Shown here: in pieces, positions 53,028 through 62,467 of the stretch
Position numbering within the stretch: position 1 is the stretch's first letter
Layout: each line of letters begins with the position of its first letter
Origin: Pedobacter cryoconitis
GTDB taxonomy: Bacteria; Bacteroidota; Bacteroidia; Sphingobacteriales; Sphingobacteriaceae
DNA: 64,000 nt
Assembly: GCF_014200595.1 (NCBI RefSeq)
Contig: NZ_JACHCG010000001.1
Span: forward strand, 2,232,001 to 2,296,000
Direction: 5' to 3'
Translations under genes and position numbers: made by a program
Notes under the pieces: model-generated
What the model was told of the DNA's origin: nothing
The model's input: only the letters and a program-made list of their open reading frames with translations
Databases searched by the model: none

Positions 53028-53843
53028 CTAAACTACTGCTTTTCTAATCTTAATTAACTTCACTAATAACTGCTCTAATAAATCAAGGTGAAGCATATTT
53101 GCACCATCAGATTTTGCATGCGCAGGATCAGGGTGCGTCTCAATGAACAACCCGTCCGCTCCAACAGCAATTGCTGCCTTCGCAATGGTCTCAATTAATT
53201 CAGGTTTACCACCCGTAACACCAGAACTTTGATTCGGCTGCTGTAAAGAATGTGTTACATCCATCACCACAGGTACACCAAAAGACTGCATTTCAGGTAA
53301 ACCACGGTAGTCAACAATTAAGTCCTGATAACCGAACGTATTCCCCCTATCTGTCAATATAACCCTCTTATTTCCAGCCTCATAAATCTTATCAACTGCA
53401 AATCTCATCGAACCCGCAGAAAGGAACTGCCCTTTTTTCACGTTGACAACTTTTCCTGTTTTTGCAGCAGCAATCAGTAAATCTGTCTGTCTGCATAAAA
53501 ATGCAGGGATCTGCAATACATCTACATAAGCAGCGGCCATTGCAGCCTCAGCACTCTCATGAATATCAGTTACCGTTGGCACGCCAAAAGTCTTACCAAC
53601 CTTTTCTAAGATCTTCAATGCTTTCTCATCACCAATACCCGTAAAAGAATCGCCTTTAGAGCGGTTTGCTTTTCTGTAAGAACCTTTAAAAATAAAAGGG
53701 ATTTCTAACTGATCAGTAAGGGTTACAATTCTTTCCGCAATTCTCATTGCGATTTCTTCCCCTTCAATTGCACAGGGGCCGGCCATCAAAAAGAAATTAC
53801 CGGAAGTCGTATGTTTTAATTTATCTAATTCAAAATTGACCAT
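53028..53843 (-). CDS. kdsA: 3-deoxy-8-phosphooctulonate synthase
   Basis: A cytosolic aldolase of 271 residues joining phosphoenolpyruvate and arabinose 5-phosphate in KDO synthesis for LPS. GPCAIEGEE, FKGSYRKANRSKGDSFTGIG, KKGQFLSAGSM, LTDRGNTFGY, DVTHSLQQPN and ETHPDPAHAKSDGANM are the family blocks. It lies 8 bp after recQ on the same strand. kdsD, which supplies arabinose 5-phosphate, begins on the other side of recQ. Confidence 0.96.
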   Translation of the reverse strand: MVNFELDKLKHTTSGNFFLMAGPCAIEGEEIAMRIAERIVTLTDQLEIPFIFKGSYRKANRSKGDSFTGIGDEKALKILEKVGKTFGVPTVTDIHESAEAAMAAAYVDVLQIPAFLCRQTDLLIAAAKTGKVVNVKKGQFLSAGSMRFAVDKIYEAGNKRVILTDRGNTFGYQDLIVDYRGLPEMQSFGVPVVMDVTHSLQQPNQSSGVTGGKPELIETIAKAAIAVGADGLFIETHPDPAHAKSDGANMLHLDLLEQLLVKLIKIRKAVV

Positions 53844-53851
53844 GCTGTAGC

Positions 53852-56041
53852 TTAATTTCCAAGTTCTGACATGAACTTGATTCTCATTAATTGTATCTCT
53901 TCACGCGTATAATCCGTCTCTCCCAAATCTTTCAAAGCTTCATCAATTGAATCGTTCTCAGCTGCACGGAAGTAATCAAATACTTCGTCCTGACGATCGT
54001 CATCCAGCATTTCATCTACAAAATAGTTCAGGTTCAGCTTCGTTCCGGAGTTCACAATCGCTTCAATCTCCTTCAGGATTTCACTATAAGTGATCCCTTT
54101 AGATTTTGCAATATCTTCCAGTCCGATCTGTCTGTCTACATTTTGTATAATGGAAACCTTTAATTGTGATTTATTAGCCTGTGTTTTAATAATTAAATCT
54201 ATAGGACGCTCAATATCATTGTCTGTCACATATTTTTTGATCAGTTCAATAAAAGGCGTACCAAATTTCATGGCTTTACCGTTTCCAACACCCGAAATCT
54301 GTTTCAGCTCATCCATTGCAATCGGATAGTGCGTACACATTTCTTCCAGTGAAGGATCCTGGAAAACTACGAAAGGAGGAACATTTTTCTGTTTTGCGAT
54401 CTTCTTTCTCAGATCTTTCAGCAATAAAAGCAATTGCGTATCCAGTGTTCCACTACCATGTTTTACATCATCTTCATCATCATCTGCCGAACTTTCAATA
54501 GGCACATTCAGAATGAATTTAAGGCTGTAAGGGTTTTTGATAAAATCATTTCCTGAATTCGTCAGCCTTAATAAACCATAGTTGTCAATATCTTTTGATA
54601 AGAAGTTATTCAGTACTGCTTGTCTGATTAAAGATTTCCAAAGGTTTTCCCCTTCTACTTTGCCCAGTCCAAACTCCTGCAATCTGCTATGCTCATAAGC
54701 GATAGTTTGTGCAGTCTCCATTCCTAATAAAACGCACAGGATGTGTGCATCATCAAACTTCTCCCCGATATTTTTGATCAGCGTTAAAGCAACTTTTAAG
54801 TGCTCCTCGGCCTCAAAATACGTTTTAGGCTTTTTACAGTTATCACACATACAGTTACAGCCTGTCTCATTGAAGTTTTCTCCAAAATAATGCAGGATCT
54901 GCTTTCTCCGGCATACGCCTGATTCTGCGTAATCAATAACCTCTTTTAAGATTTGCGTACCAATTTCACGTTCAGCCACCGGCTTGTCTTTCATGAATTT
55001 AGCCAGCTTATCTACATCCTTCTGTGCATAAAAAGCAATACAAACACCTTCTCCGCCATCACGTCCGGCTCTTCCGGTTTCCTGGTAATAGCCTTCCATA
55101 CTTTTAGGAATATCGTGGTGGATCACAAAACGTACATCAGGTTTATCAATACCCATCCCGAAGGCTATGGTAGCGACAATAACCTCCACATCTTCCATCA
55201 GGAATTTGTCTTGTGTATCTGCTCTGACTTTAGGTTCTAATCCGGCATGATAAGGCAAAGCCTTGATTCCATTCAGGTTTAACGCTTCAGCAACTTCTTC
55301 CACCTTTTTTCTGCTCAGGCAGTAAATAATACCGGATTTACCTGTATTGTATTTAATGTACCTGATAATTTCTTTGATCACATCCCTTTTAGGGCGTATC
55401 TCATAGAATAAGTTAGGCCTGTTAAACGAGGACTTAAACAAGGTAGCATCAGCCATCTGCAAGTTCTTAATAATATCCTGCTGCACCTTAGGTGTTGCCG
55501 TTGCAGTTAATGCAATAATCGGGATGTCTGGTCCCAGGCCGCTGATCACCTGGCGTATCCTCCGGTACTCCGGACGAAAATCATGTCCCCATTCTGAAAT
55601 ACAATGGGCTTCATCAACCGCAACAAAAGAGATAGTAATAAGCTTCAGAAATTCAATATTATCTGGCTTGGATAATGATTCTGGTGCTACGTATAATAAT
55701 TTAGTCTGACCACTTAACAAATCGCTTTTTACCTGGGCTATTTCCGATTTATTTAAAGAAGAATTCAGGAAGTGTGCAATACTGTCACTTCCGCCAAAAG
55801 CCCTTAACTGATCCACCTGATTTTTCATCAGCGCAATAAGCGGTGATATCACGATGGCAGTACCTTCTGACATTAAAGCTGGTAATTGGTAACAGATAGA
55901 TTTCCCCCCACCCGTTGGCATAATTACAAAGGTATTTTTCCGCTCAAGAACATTGGTAATAATTGATTCCTGATCCCCCTTAAAATTGTCGAAACCAAAA
56001 AAGGTTTGTAAGTTGTCAAACAACGACTTTTTCACATCCAT
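53852..56041 (-). CDS. recQ: ATP-dependent DNA helicase RecQ
   Basis: A 3'-5' SF2 helicase of 729 residues for recombination and fork repair. Motif 0 lies in LQTFFGFDNFKGDQESII, motif I is MPTGGGKSICYQLPAL, motif II is DEAHCISEWGHDFRPEYR and motif VI is QETGRAGRDG. The Cys-rich zinc site (CNCMCDNC) and RQC winged helix follow. An HRDC domain (LRKKIAKQKNVPPFVVFQDP, about 540-610) and an extra C-terminal helix-turn-helix region finish it. It is longer than E. coli RecQ because of that tail. Its start is divergent from kdsD. Confidence 0.95.
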   Translation of the reverse strand: MDVKKSLFDNLQTFFGFDNFKGDQESIITNVLERKNTFVIMPTGGGKSICYQLPALMSEGTAIVISPLIALMKNQVDQLRAFGGSDSIAHFLNSSLNKSEIAQVKSDLLSGQTKLLYVAPESLSKPDNIEFLKLITISFVAVDEAHCISEWGHDFRPEYRRIRQVISGLGPDIPIIALTATATPKVQQDIIKNLQMADATLFKSSFNRPNLFYEIRPKRDVIKEIIRYIKYNTGKSGIIYCLSRKKVEEVAEALNLNGIKALPYHAGLEPKVRADTQDKFLMEDVEVIVATIAFGMGIDKPDVRFVIHHDIPKSMEGYYQETGRAGRDGGEGVCIAFYAQKDVDKLAKFMKDKPVAEREIGTQILKEVIDYAESGVCRRKQILHYFGENFNETGCNCMCDNCKKPKTYFEAEEHLKVALTLIKNIGEKFDDAHILCVLLGMETAQTIAYEHSRLQEFGLGKVEGENLWKSLIRQAVLNNFLSKDIDNYGLLRLTNSGNDFIKNPYSLKFILNVPIESSADDDEDDVKHGSGTLDTQLLLLLKDLRKKIAKQKNVPPFVVFQDPSLEEMCTHYPIAMDELKQISGVGNGKAMKFGTPFIELIKKYVTDNDIERPIDLIIKTQANKSQLKVSIIQNVDRQIGLEDIAKSKGITYSEILKEIEAIVNSGTKLNLNYFVDEMLDDDRQDEVFDYFRAAENDSIDEALKDLGETDYTREEIQLMRIKFMSELGN

Positions 56042-56085
56042 TTTGTGTATAAAATATTCAGTGCTATTTTTGATTCAAAATAACA

Positions 56086-56093
56086 TAATTTTG
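56086..56093 (+). promoter_or_regulatory. -7 box upstream of kdsD
   Basis: TAATTTTG matches TAnnTTTG, between the divergent recQ and kdsD starts. It ends 36 bp before the TTG codon chosen as the kdsD start and therefore supports a start downstream of it. Confidence 0.4.
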
Positions 56094-56129
56094 CACCAAT
56101 TAAAGCATCAATATACTAAATATTTCTCT

Positions 56130-57095
56130 TTGAAAAGTAAAAAATCTATTATCACAGCGGGGATCAACACTTTACAAGCGGAAGCGCAGGCTATACTTGG
56201 GCTGGTAAAACATATAAATGACGATTTTGCAACGATTGTGGAGCGAATTATCGCCTCAAATGGTCGTGTAATTGTTACAGGAATCGGTAAAAGCGCCATT
56301 ATTGCGCAGAAAATTGTCGCTACTTTGAATTCTACAGGCACTCCATCGAGCTATATGCATGCCTCAGATGCAGTACACGGAGACCTTGGAATGATACAGA
56401 AAACAGACATTGTAATCTGCATTTCCAAGAGTGGAAATACACCCGAAATCAAGGTGCTTGCGCCCTTGTTAAAACAGTGCGGGGCTTTGCTGATCGGGAT
56501 GGTCGGACAACTCGAATCTGAACTTGCCATACAAGCAGACCTGATCCTGAATACGACCGTAGAAAAAGAAGCTTGTCCGAATAATCTCGCACCTACCACA
56601 AGTACAACTGCCCAGCTGGCTATGGGAGATGCGCTCGCGGTAAGCCTGCTTTTAGCCAGAGAATTCAGTGCACAGGATTTTGCCCGCTTCCACCCTGGCG
56701 GATCTTTAGGAAAAAAGTTGTATCTTAAAGTTTCTGAGCTGGCAGAACGCAATGCTAAACCGGGTATTCTGGCTGATGCTGCTGTGAAAGATGTCATAAT
56801 TGCAATTAGTAAAAACCGTTTAGGTGCAGTCGTTGTTGTTGATGGTAGCCAAATAATTGGTATCATTACAGACGGTGATATCAGAAGAATGCTTGAAAAA
56901 CATTCAGACCTGACAGATCTGAGAGCAAAAGACATTATGAACAGCAACCCTAAAATGATAGATAAAGACACTTTAGCAGTTACCGCATTCGAGCTGATCA
57001 GGGAATCTAATATTACACAATTATTAATAACCGATGCCAATGGTTACTTTGGTATTGTACATTTGCACGACCTTCTTCACGAAGGTTTATTATAG
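56130..57095 (+). CDS. kdsD: Arabinose-5-phosphate isomerase
   Basis: It converts ribulose 5-phosphate to arabinose 5-phosphate for KDO. From the TTG at 56130 it has 321 residues: a SIS domain (VIVTGIGKSAIIAQKIVATL; MHASDAVHGDLGM; SKSGNTPEI; LAPTTSTTAQLAMGDALAVS) and two CBS domains (about 200-255 and 265-321). No ATG or GTG lies at a family-like position. The open frame extends upstream to 55986, but that overlaps recQ and the -7 box, and the added residues look non-coding. TTG followed by AAA AGT AAA is therefore the best start. manC follows after 12 bp. Confidence 0.93.
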   Translation: MKSKKSIITAGINTLQAEAQAILGLVKHINDDFATIVERIIASNGRVIVTGIGKSAIIAQKIVATLNSTGTPSSYMHASDAVHGDLGMIQKTDIVICISKSGNTPEIKVLAPLLKQCGALLIGMVGQLESELAIQADLILNTTVEKEACPNNLAPTTSTTAQLAMGDALAVSLLLAREFSAQDFARFHPGGSLGKKLYLKVSELAERNAKPGILADAAVKDVIIAISKNRLGAVVVVDGSQIIGIITDGDIRRMLEKHSDLTDLRAKDIMNSNPKMIDKDTLAVTAFELIRESNITQLLITDANGYFGIVHLHDLLHEGLL

Positions 57096-57107
57096 TTTAA
57101 TCCTAAT

Positions 57108-58199
57108 ATGAACAAAGATAATTACGCCCTAATCATGGCCGGTGGCGTTGGCAGCCGTTTTTGGCCTGTAAGCAGAATCGAACATCCGAAACAGTTTATT
57201 GATTTTTTTGGTGTAGGGAAAACACTTATTCAAAGTACATACGACCGTTTTTTAAAGATATGTCCACCTGAAAATATTTTCATTGTCACCAATGAAATTT
57301 ATATAGATAAGGTAAAATCACAGTTACCGGACCTTCCGGATAACCAGATTCTGGCTGAACCTATCATGAGAAATACAGCACCCTGTATTGCTTATGGTTC
57401 TATGAAGATTACGGAGATCAATCCGGATGCGACTATTGTTGTTGCCCCATCAGACCATACCATATCCAATCTGGACGCCTTTATAGCTGCTATAGAGCAA
57501 TCTCTGACAGCTGCCAAGGAGAACAACTGCCTGATCACTTTAGGGATCAAGCCAAGCCGCCCTGATACGGGTTATGGATATATACAATATGTAGAAACCA
57601 CTTTGCCTACAGATCCGCAGATCAACAAAGTGAAGATATTCACGGAGAAGCCTAACCTGGAACTGGCAAAATCATTTTTACAAAGCGGCGATTTCTTGTG
57701 GAACGCAGGTATTTTTATCTGGTCTGCCAAAGCAATCAATGATGCTTTCAGCAAACACCTGCCGGATATGTATGATATTTTCCACCTGGGCGCTTCTTCA
57801 TACAATACACCAGAAGAGAAAGCATTTATTGGCAATGCCTATTTACAATGCACCAATATTTCGATAGACTTCGCAATTATGGAAAAAGCCGATAATGTTT
57901 ATGTATTGCCAACCGATTTCGGATGGTCAGACCTTGGCACATGGGCTTCTATTTATGATATGGCAGAGAAAGATTATGTAGGTAATGCAGTCATCCCTTC
58001 TGAGCAGGTGATGATGTTCAATTCCTCAAACTGTATGGTCAATGTACCTGAGGACAAACTGGTTATCCTTCAGGGCTTACATGACTATATTGTAGTGGAA
58101 TCCAACAATACACTGTTGATTTGTCCCAGATCTGAAGAACAGAGCGTGAAACAAATCGTAGCAGATGTAAAGTCTAATTTTGGACAGAAATTTATCTAG
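57108..58199 (+). CDS. manC: Mannose-1-phosphate guanylyltransferase
   Basis: It makes GDP-mannose, a donor for surface glycans. In 363 residues the nucleotide-binding signature is AGGVGSRFWPVSRIEHPKQF, then LAEPIMRNTAPCIAYGS, VAPSDHTI, FTEKPNLELAKSF and FLWNAGIFIWSA. It is the short form without the C-terminal phosphomannose isomerase domain. It is probably in one operon with kdsD, so two sugar-precursor steps for the envelope share regulation. A hairpin follows directly. Confidence 0.94.
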   Translation: MNKDNYALIMAGGVGSRFWPVSRIEHPKQFIDFFGVGKTLIQSTYDRFLKICPPENIFIVTNEIYIDKVKSQLPDLPDNQILAEPIMRNTAPCIAYGSMKITEINPDATIVVAPSDHTISNLDAFIAAIEQSLTAAKENNCLITLGIKPSRPDTGYGYIQYVETTLPTDPQINKVKIFTEKPNLELAKSFLQSGDFLWNAGIFIWSAKAINDAFSKHLPDMYDIFHLGASSYNTPEEKAFIGNAYLQCTNISIDFAIMEKADNVYVLPTDFGWSDLGTWASIYDMAEKDYVGNAVIPSEQVMMFNSSNCMVNVPEDKLVILQGLHDYIVVESNNTLLICPRSEEQSVKQIVADVKSNFGQKFI

Positions 58200-58219
58200 A
58201 ACCTGTTTTTACAGGTTCT
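58198..58219. terminator. Terminator between manC and rlmB
   Basis: AGAACCTG (58198-58205) pairs with CAGGTTCT (58212-58219) over a 6-nt T-rich loop. It covers both stop codons of the convergent genes. Confidence 0.65.
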
Positions 58220-58989
58220 TAATTAGTACCGCGCTGTCTGATCGCTTCGTACAGAATAACGCCGGTAGAAACCGAAACATTTAGTGAACCGATCTCTCCG
58301 AACATAGGGATCTTCGCTAAATGGTTGGCCATACGCATAATATCATTTGATATTCCTTCGTCCTCCGCTCCCATTACAATAGCTGTAGGGGCAGTATAAT
58401 CCGGTGCATAAATCAGGTCATTTGTTTTTTCAGTACAGGCCACAATCTGCAATCCGCATTCTTGCAGGAACAACGCAGTTTTGTGTAAATTTTGCTGACG
58501 GCATACCGGAATGGTAAATAAGGCTCCTGCTGAAGTTTTAATCGCATCTGCATTAATCTGTGCAGAGTTTTTTGCCGGTACAACAATCGCATGTACACCT
58601 GTACAAGCAGCTGTTCTGGCAATAGCACCCATATTTCTTACATCAGTAATTCCATCCAGGATCAGGATTAAAGGAACTTCCCCTTTTTCATAGATCAAAG
58701 GAATGATATCTTCTATTTTCTGAAAAGTAATCGCAGAAATTACAGCAACCACTCCCTGGTGGTTCTTTTGCGTCATTCTGTTTAACTTTTCTACAGGAAC
58801 ATTATGTACAGGAATATCAGTATCTCTCAGCAAGCCTTTAAGTTCAGGAATGATTTCTCCTGTAAGACCGCGTTGCATGTAAATGCTTTCTATATCTTTT
58901 CCAGCTTTAATTGCTTCAATAACAGCACGTATACCGAAAACAAACTCGTTGTTTTCTTTAGGCCTGGGTGACCTTCTAAAGTTTTCCAT
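58219..58989 (-). CDS. rlmB: 23S rRNA (guanosine-2'-O)-methyltransferase, TrmH family
   Basis: A SPOUT methyltransferase of 256 residues. An N-terminal substrate-binding domain (about 15-85; FVFGIRAVIEAIKAGKDIES) precedes the knotted catalytic domain, with LILDGITDVRNMGAIARTAA, VMGAEDEGISNDIM and the motif 3 LNVSVSTGVILYEAIRQRG. It 2'-O-methylates a guanosine in 23S rRNA (G2251 in E. coli). A TrmH-like tRNA target is possible but less likely given the N-terminal domain. Confidence 0.93.
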   Translation of the reverse strand: MENFRRSPRPKENNEFVFGIRAVIEAIKAGKDIESIYMQRGLTGEIIPELKGLLRDTDIPVHNVPVEKLNRMTQKNHQGVVAVISAITFQKIEDIIPLIYEKGEVPLILILDGITDVRNMGAIARTAACTGVHAIVVPAKNSAQINADAIKTSAGALFTIPVCRQQNLHKTALFLQECGLQIVACTEKTNDLIYAPDYTAPTAIVMGAEDEGISNDIMRMANHLAKIPMFGEIGSLNVSVSTGVILYEAIRQRGTN

Positions 58990-59006
58990 TGATTATATTT
59001 TACCTG

Positions 59007-59014
59007 CAAAAATA
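59007..59014 (-). promoter_or_regulatory. -7 box upstream of rlmB
   Basis: On the minus strand TATTTTTG matches TAnnTTTG, 17 bp before the rlmB ATG at 58989. The TTG element is not clear. Confidence 0.35.
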
Positions 59015-59183
59015 GCTGAAATAATGAGAATTGAGGAATCGAGTTTTCATCGTCTGATACACAGCCCCTTATCAACAAGATTCTGTTAGTAAATAGCAGA
59101 ATTTTTATTAGTTGCGCAAAAAACTATGATATTCACGTGTTAGAATGTTCATAAAGAAATCTTTACAGGAGTAAATTTTTCGC

Positions 59184-59191
59184 TATTTTTG
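59184..59191 (+). promoter_or_regulatory. -7 box upstream of dnaB
   Basis: TATTTTTG matches TAnnTTTG and ends 5 bp before the ATG at 59197, implying an almost leaderless dnaB transcript if this box is used. Confidence 0.35.
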
Positions 59192-59196
59192 GGGCT

Positions 59197-60774
59197 ATGA
59201 ATACGGATAACGGAACACAAGGTCAGGACAGGCAGAACTTTACCTCTTCCAGAAAAAACAGAGTCGGTGCCCCAATGAGTAATATGGGTAAAATACCCCC
59301 GCAAGCTATAGATTTAGAAGAAGCTGTGCTTGGTGCACTGATGCTTGAAAAAGATGCACTTTCTACCGTTATCGATATCCTGAAGCCTGATGTTTTTTAC
59401 GCAGAGGCGCATAAAAAGATATTTGAAGCCATTGCTATTTTATTTCAGAAATCTAAACCTGTAGATATTTTAACCGTAACCTCCGAACTCAGAACATTGG
59501 GTACGCTGGAAATGGTAGGTGGTGCTTACTATATTACTAACCTGACTAACCGCGTTGCTTCAGCAGCAAATATTGAATACCACGCCCGTATTATTTCACA
59601 AAAATACATTCAGCGTGAACTGATCAGGATTTCATCTGAAATTATTCAAAACGCTTACGAAGATACAACGGATATATTCGACCTGCTGGATAACGCAGAG
59701 AAAGGTCTTTTTGATATCGCTCAGAATAACCTCCGCAGGGACACCCAGAAAATGGATGAGATTATTAAACAATCTCTGGCCACGCTCGAAGAATTAAGGA
59801 CAAAGTCTGACGGATTAACGGGTGTTCCATCTGGCTTCACAGCACTTGACCGGATTACCGGCGGCTGGCAGCCTTCAGATTTAGTCATCATTGCTGCACG
59901 TCCGGCGATGGGAAAAACCGCTTTCGTACTAACATGTGCCAGAAATGCAGCCGTTGAATTTAAACGTCCGGTTGTTGTATTCTCCCTGGAGATGTCCTCT
60001 GTACAGTTAGTGAATCGTTTAATATCCGGGGAAACAGAGATTGAACAGGAAAAAATCCGTAAAGGAAACTTAGCAGAATGGGAATGGCAGCAGTTGCACA
60101 GTAAGATCGGTACGCTGACAGAAGCCCCGCTGTTAATTGATGATACCCCTGCCCTGAATATTTTTGAATTCAGAGCAAAATGCAGAAGATTAAAATCACA
60201 ATACGATATCCAGATGATCATCATCGATTATTTACAGTTGATGCATGGTAAAGGAGAAGGTCAGAGTGGTGGTGGTAACCGTGAGCAGGAAATTGGTAGT
60301 ATATCCAGAGCCCTGAAATCGGTAGCTAAAGAATTAAATGTTCCGGTTCTGGCCCTCTCGCAGTTAAGCCGTGCGGTAGAAACCAGGCCGGGAGTAAATG
60401 GTAAACGTCCACTGTTATCCGATTTGAGGGAGTCCGGCTCTATTGAGCAGGATGCGGATATGGTACTTTTCCTGTACCGTCCTGAATATTATGGGATCAC
60501 GGAAGATGAAAGCGGAAGATCTCAGGCTGGTGTTGGTGAAGTTATTATCGCGAAACACAGAAATGGTGAAACCGGTATTGTACCGCTGAGATTTATCGGT
60601 AAGTATGTGAAGTTTACCGATCTTGAAGAAGATTTTATGCCACCGAATTCGTTCTCTATGGATAGTCCGGCTGCCGGCATGCTGCCTTCAGCTGATTTTG
60701 ACCGTCCTTCGGGCAATGTGATTATCAAGCCATCCCGTATGGATGATTTCAATGACGACGATGCCCCATTCTAA
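59197..60774 (+). CDS. dnaB: Replicative DNA helicase
   Basis: The hexameric 5'-3' fork helicase, 525 residues. The N-terminal primase-interacting domain (PPQAIDLEEAVLGALMLEKD) is followed by the RecA-like domain, with Walker A AARPAMGKTAF, FSLEMSSVQLVNR, Walker B IIIDYLQLM, LSQLSRAVETRPG and LRESGSIEQDADMVLFLYRP. No intein interrupts the Walker A or the DnaB site H4 region, where inteins often insert. The C-terminal tail is Pro/Ser-rich and ends in acidic DDFNDDDAPF. Confidence 0.97.
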   Translation: MNTDNGTQGQDRQNFTSSRKNRVGAPMSNMGKIPPQAIDLEEAVLGALMLEKDALSTVIDILKPDVFYAEAHKKIFEAIAILFQKSKPVDILTVTSELRTLGTLEMVGGAYYITNLTNRVASAANIEYHARIISQKYIQRELIRISSEIIQNAYEDTTDIFDLLDNAEKGLFDIAQNNLRRDTQKMDEIIKQSLATLEELRTKSDGLTGVPSGFTALDRITGGWQPSDLVIIAARPAMGKTAFVLTCARNAAVEFKRPVVVFSLEMSSVQLVNRLISGETEIEQEKIRKGNLAEWEWQQLHSKIGTLTEAPLLIDDTPALNIFEFRAKCRRLKSQYDIQMIIIDYLQLMHGKGEGQSGGGNREQEIGSISRALKSVAKELNVPVLALSQLSRAVETRPGVNGKRPLLSDLRESGSIEQDADMVLFLYRPEYYGITEDESGRSQAGVGEVIIAKHRNGETGIVPLRFIGKYVKFTDLEEDFMPPNSFSMDSPAAGMLPSADFDRPSGNVIIKPSRMDDFNDDDAPF

Positions 60775-60784
60775 AATATAAGCT

Positions 60785-60821
60785 GATATTACCGGGCTAC
60801 ATAAAGTAGCCCAGTAATATC
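60785..60821. terminator. Hairpin shared by dnaB and chrA 3' ends
   Basis: GATATTACCGGGCTAC (60785-60800) pairs with 60806-60821 with one mismatch, giving a 16-bp stem and 5-nt loop. It begins 10 bp after the dnaB stop and contains the last codons and stop of the convergent chrA gene. Confidence 0.7.
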
Positions 60822-62005
60822 CCTGCCAATACAATCAGCGGAGGGCTGATCCTGGTAAAGTTCAGGATCAGAAAAGTAACCGCAATGATGACAATCGATA
60901 ACAGATCAAAGCCAACCGGCTTGACCAGTAATACAAATGCGGCGATAATAAAGCCGACACTCACCGCGTTAATTCCGGATAACGAATGTTTGATCCTGGT
61001 GATTTTCTTCAGATCTTCCCAGAACGGAACAATAAACAAGACCAGGATTAATCCAGGAAGATTAATACCCAGAACCCCTACTATCCCACCCAATACCTGT
61101 CCATAAGTACTATAACCAAAGTTTTTCATACTGATCGCACCCAGGTAACTCGTAAAAGAGAAAGTTGGCCCGGGTAATGCTTGTTGTAAAGCAAAACCTG
61201 ATAAGAACTCAGAAGAGCCCAGGTAATGTTTCATTTGAACAAATTCTGTAAACATCAGCGGAACTAAAACCTGCCCGCCACCAAAAATAAAGATCCCGTT
61301 ACGGTAAAAATTTTCAAAAAGCCTGATCGGCAAACTAAAAGGAGAAGTCCTGTTAATAATTGCACCCAGGGCAGCCAGGAATAATAAAACGCCGAAAAAA
61401 TAAGCCAGTTTTTTCGGGTTAATGTTCGCAAATAGCTTTACCCTGATCTCACTTTCCTCTTTTGGTGTCTCTAAAGCAGAAGAAATCATTCCTCCAACCA
61501 GGATAGCCAGTGGAAAAACATAAGCATTTCTTAATACCAATGTCACAATAACAGCAGAGATTGCTAAAAAAACAGCTGTTTGTGTGACCAGTACTTTTCT
61601 GGAAAGCGTGTATGCCCCAAAAGCAACAATACCTAGTGCGATAGGCTGGATATATTTTAAGATCAGTACAAATTGCACCTTATGATCGAACTGGGCAAAA
61701 CTAATGGCTGCAAAAGTCATAATTGCTGCCGATGGAATAATCCAGATCAGAAAAGTAATCAGCGCCAGCTTTAATCCGCCAACCTTATGTGCAATCCCAA
61801 CCAGGGTCTGCGTGGAAGCCGGCCCGGGTAAGATTTGTGCGAGCGCATTCAGCTCCAGTAAATCTTCTTCAGAAATATAATGAGTTTGCTTCACAAAATA
61901 CTTTAGCAAAAGAGAGATATGTGCCTGAGCACCACCAAATGCTGTAAATGTGAAAAGAAAGACATCTTTAACAAACAGGAGTTGTCGTTTTTCCATCCCG
62001 TTCAT
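60797..62005 (-). CDS. chrA: Chromate transporter, two-domain form
   Basis: A CHR-family inner-membrane protein of 402 residues with about ten to twelve helices and two homologous halves. The first has FTFTAFGGAQAHISLL and LAQILPGPASTQ, the second IFIFGGGQVLVPLMF and ALQQALPGPTFSFTSYLGA. This long-chain form exports chromate in characterised bacteria; many homologues have an untested role, and no chrB regulator is adjacent. Its start codon overlaps the stop of the TPR gene by one base (TAATG), so the two are translationally coupled. Confidence 0.92.
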   Translation of the reverse strand: MNGMEKRQLLFVKDVFLFTFTAFGGAQAHISLLLKYFVKQTHYISEEDLLELNALAQILPGPASTQTLVGIAHKVGGLKLALITFLIWIIPSAAIMTFAAISFAQFDHKVQFVLILKYIQPIALGIVAFGAYTLSRKVLVTQTAVFLAISAVIVTLVLRNAYVFPLAILVGGMISSALETPKEESEIRVKLFANINPKKLAYFFGVLLFLAALGAIINRTSPFSLPIRLFENFYRNGIFIFGGGQVLVPLMFTEFVQMKHYLGSSEFLSGFALQQALPGPTFSFTSYLGAISMKNFGYSTYGQVLGGIVGVLGINLPGLILVLFIVPFWEDLKKITRIKHSLSGINAVSVGFIIAAFVLLVKPVGFDLLSIVIIAVTFLILNFTRISPPLIVLAGILLGYFM

Positions 62006-62340
62006 TAATCGTCCTCATAATCCAGACCTGCCGCCATGTTATAAGCGCCCTGCAATTCTGAGAAAGCATGTCCATCGCCCTTTTCTCTGGCCCTTTTCAT
62101 ACCGAGCTGATAAATCTCCACAGCCTTATCGGTCTGCTCCTGTTTTTGATATAATTTACCTAAATGATAATAAGTTCCAACATAAGACGGATGATCCTCC
62201 ACTAATTTATGATAATAATGAAAGGCTTGTTCAGTATCATTTAACGAGTTATACTCTGTTGCCAGTGCATATAAGATAAATGGATCATTCGGTTCTGTTG
62301 CTAAAAAAGATAATAACTTGTTTAATCGGGTACTTTGCAT
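62005..62340 (-). CDS. Small TPR protein
   Basis: 111 residues, no signal peptide, and about two and a half tetratricopeptide repeats: DPFILYALATEYNSLNDTEQAFHYYHKLVEDHPS, then YVGTYYHLGKLYQKQEQTDKAVEIYQLGMKRA. An acidic C-terminus (GLDYEDD) follows. It is a cytosolic adaptor-like protein whose partner is unknown. The one-base TAATG overlap with chrA couples the two genes, but TPR proteins have no established role in chromate transport. Confidence 0.85.
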   Translation of the reverse strand: MQSTRLNKLLSFLATEPNDPFILYALATEYNSLNDTEQAFHYYHKLVEDHPSYVGTYYHLGKLYQKQEQTDKAVEIYQLGMKRAREKGDGHAFSELQGAYNMAAGLDYEDD

Positions 62341-62467
62341 TTTAAATCCCTGCTTTTTTAATTAGATTTGCAAAAAGACATTTTTTTGAAATCGTTATAT
62401 TTAGACACTGATAAAAACCAATAACAGTAGATAATGGCTTCATCAATTTAAAAAACAACTTATTCAT

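Noticed and set aside
55986..56129. Upstream extension of kdsD overlapping recQ
   Set aside because: It includes the recQ start region and the -7 box, and its residues do not resemble the SIS-domain N-terminus.
59197..60774. Intein in dnaB
   Set aside because: Walker A, Walker B and the later conserved blocks are contiguous and the length is normal.
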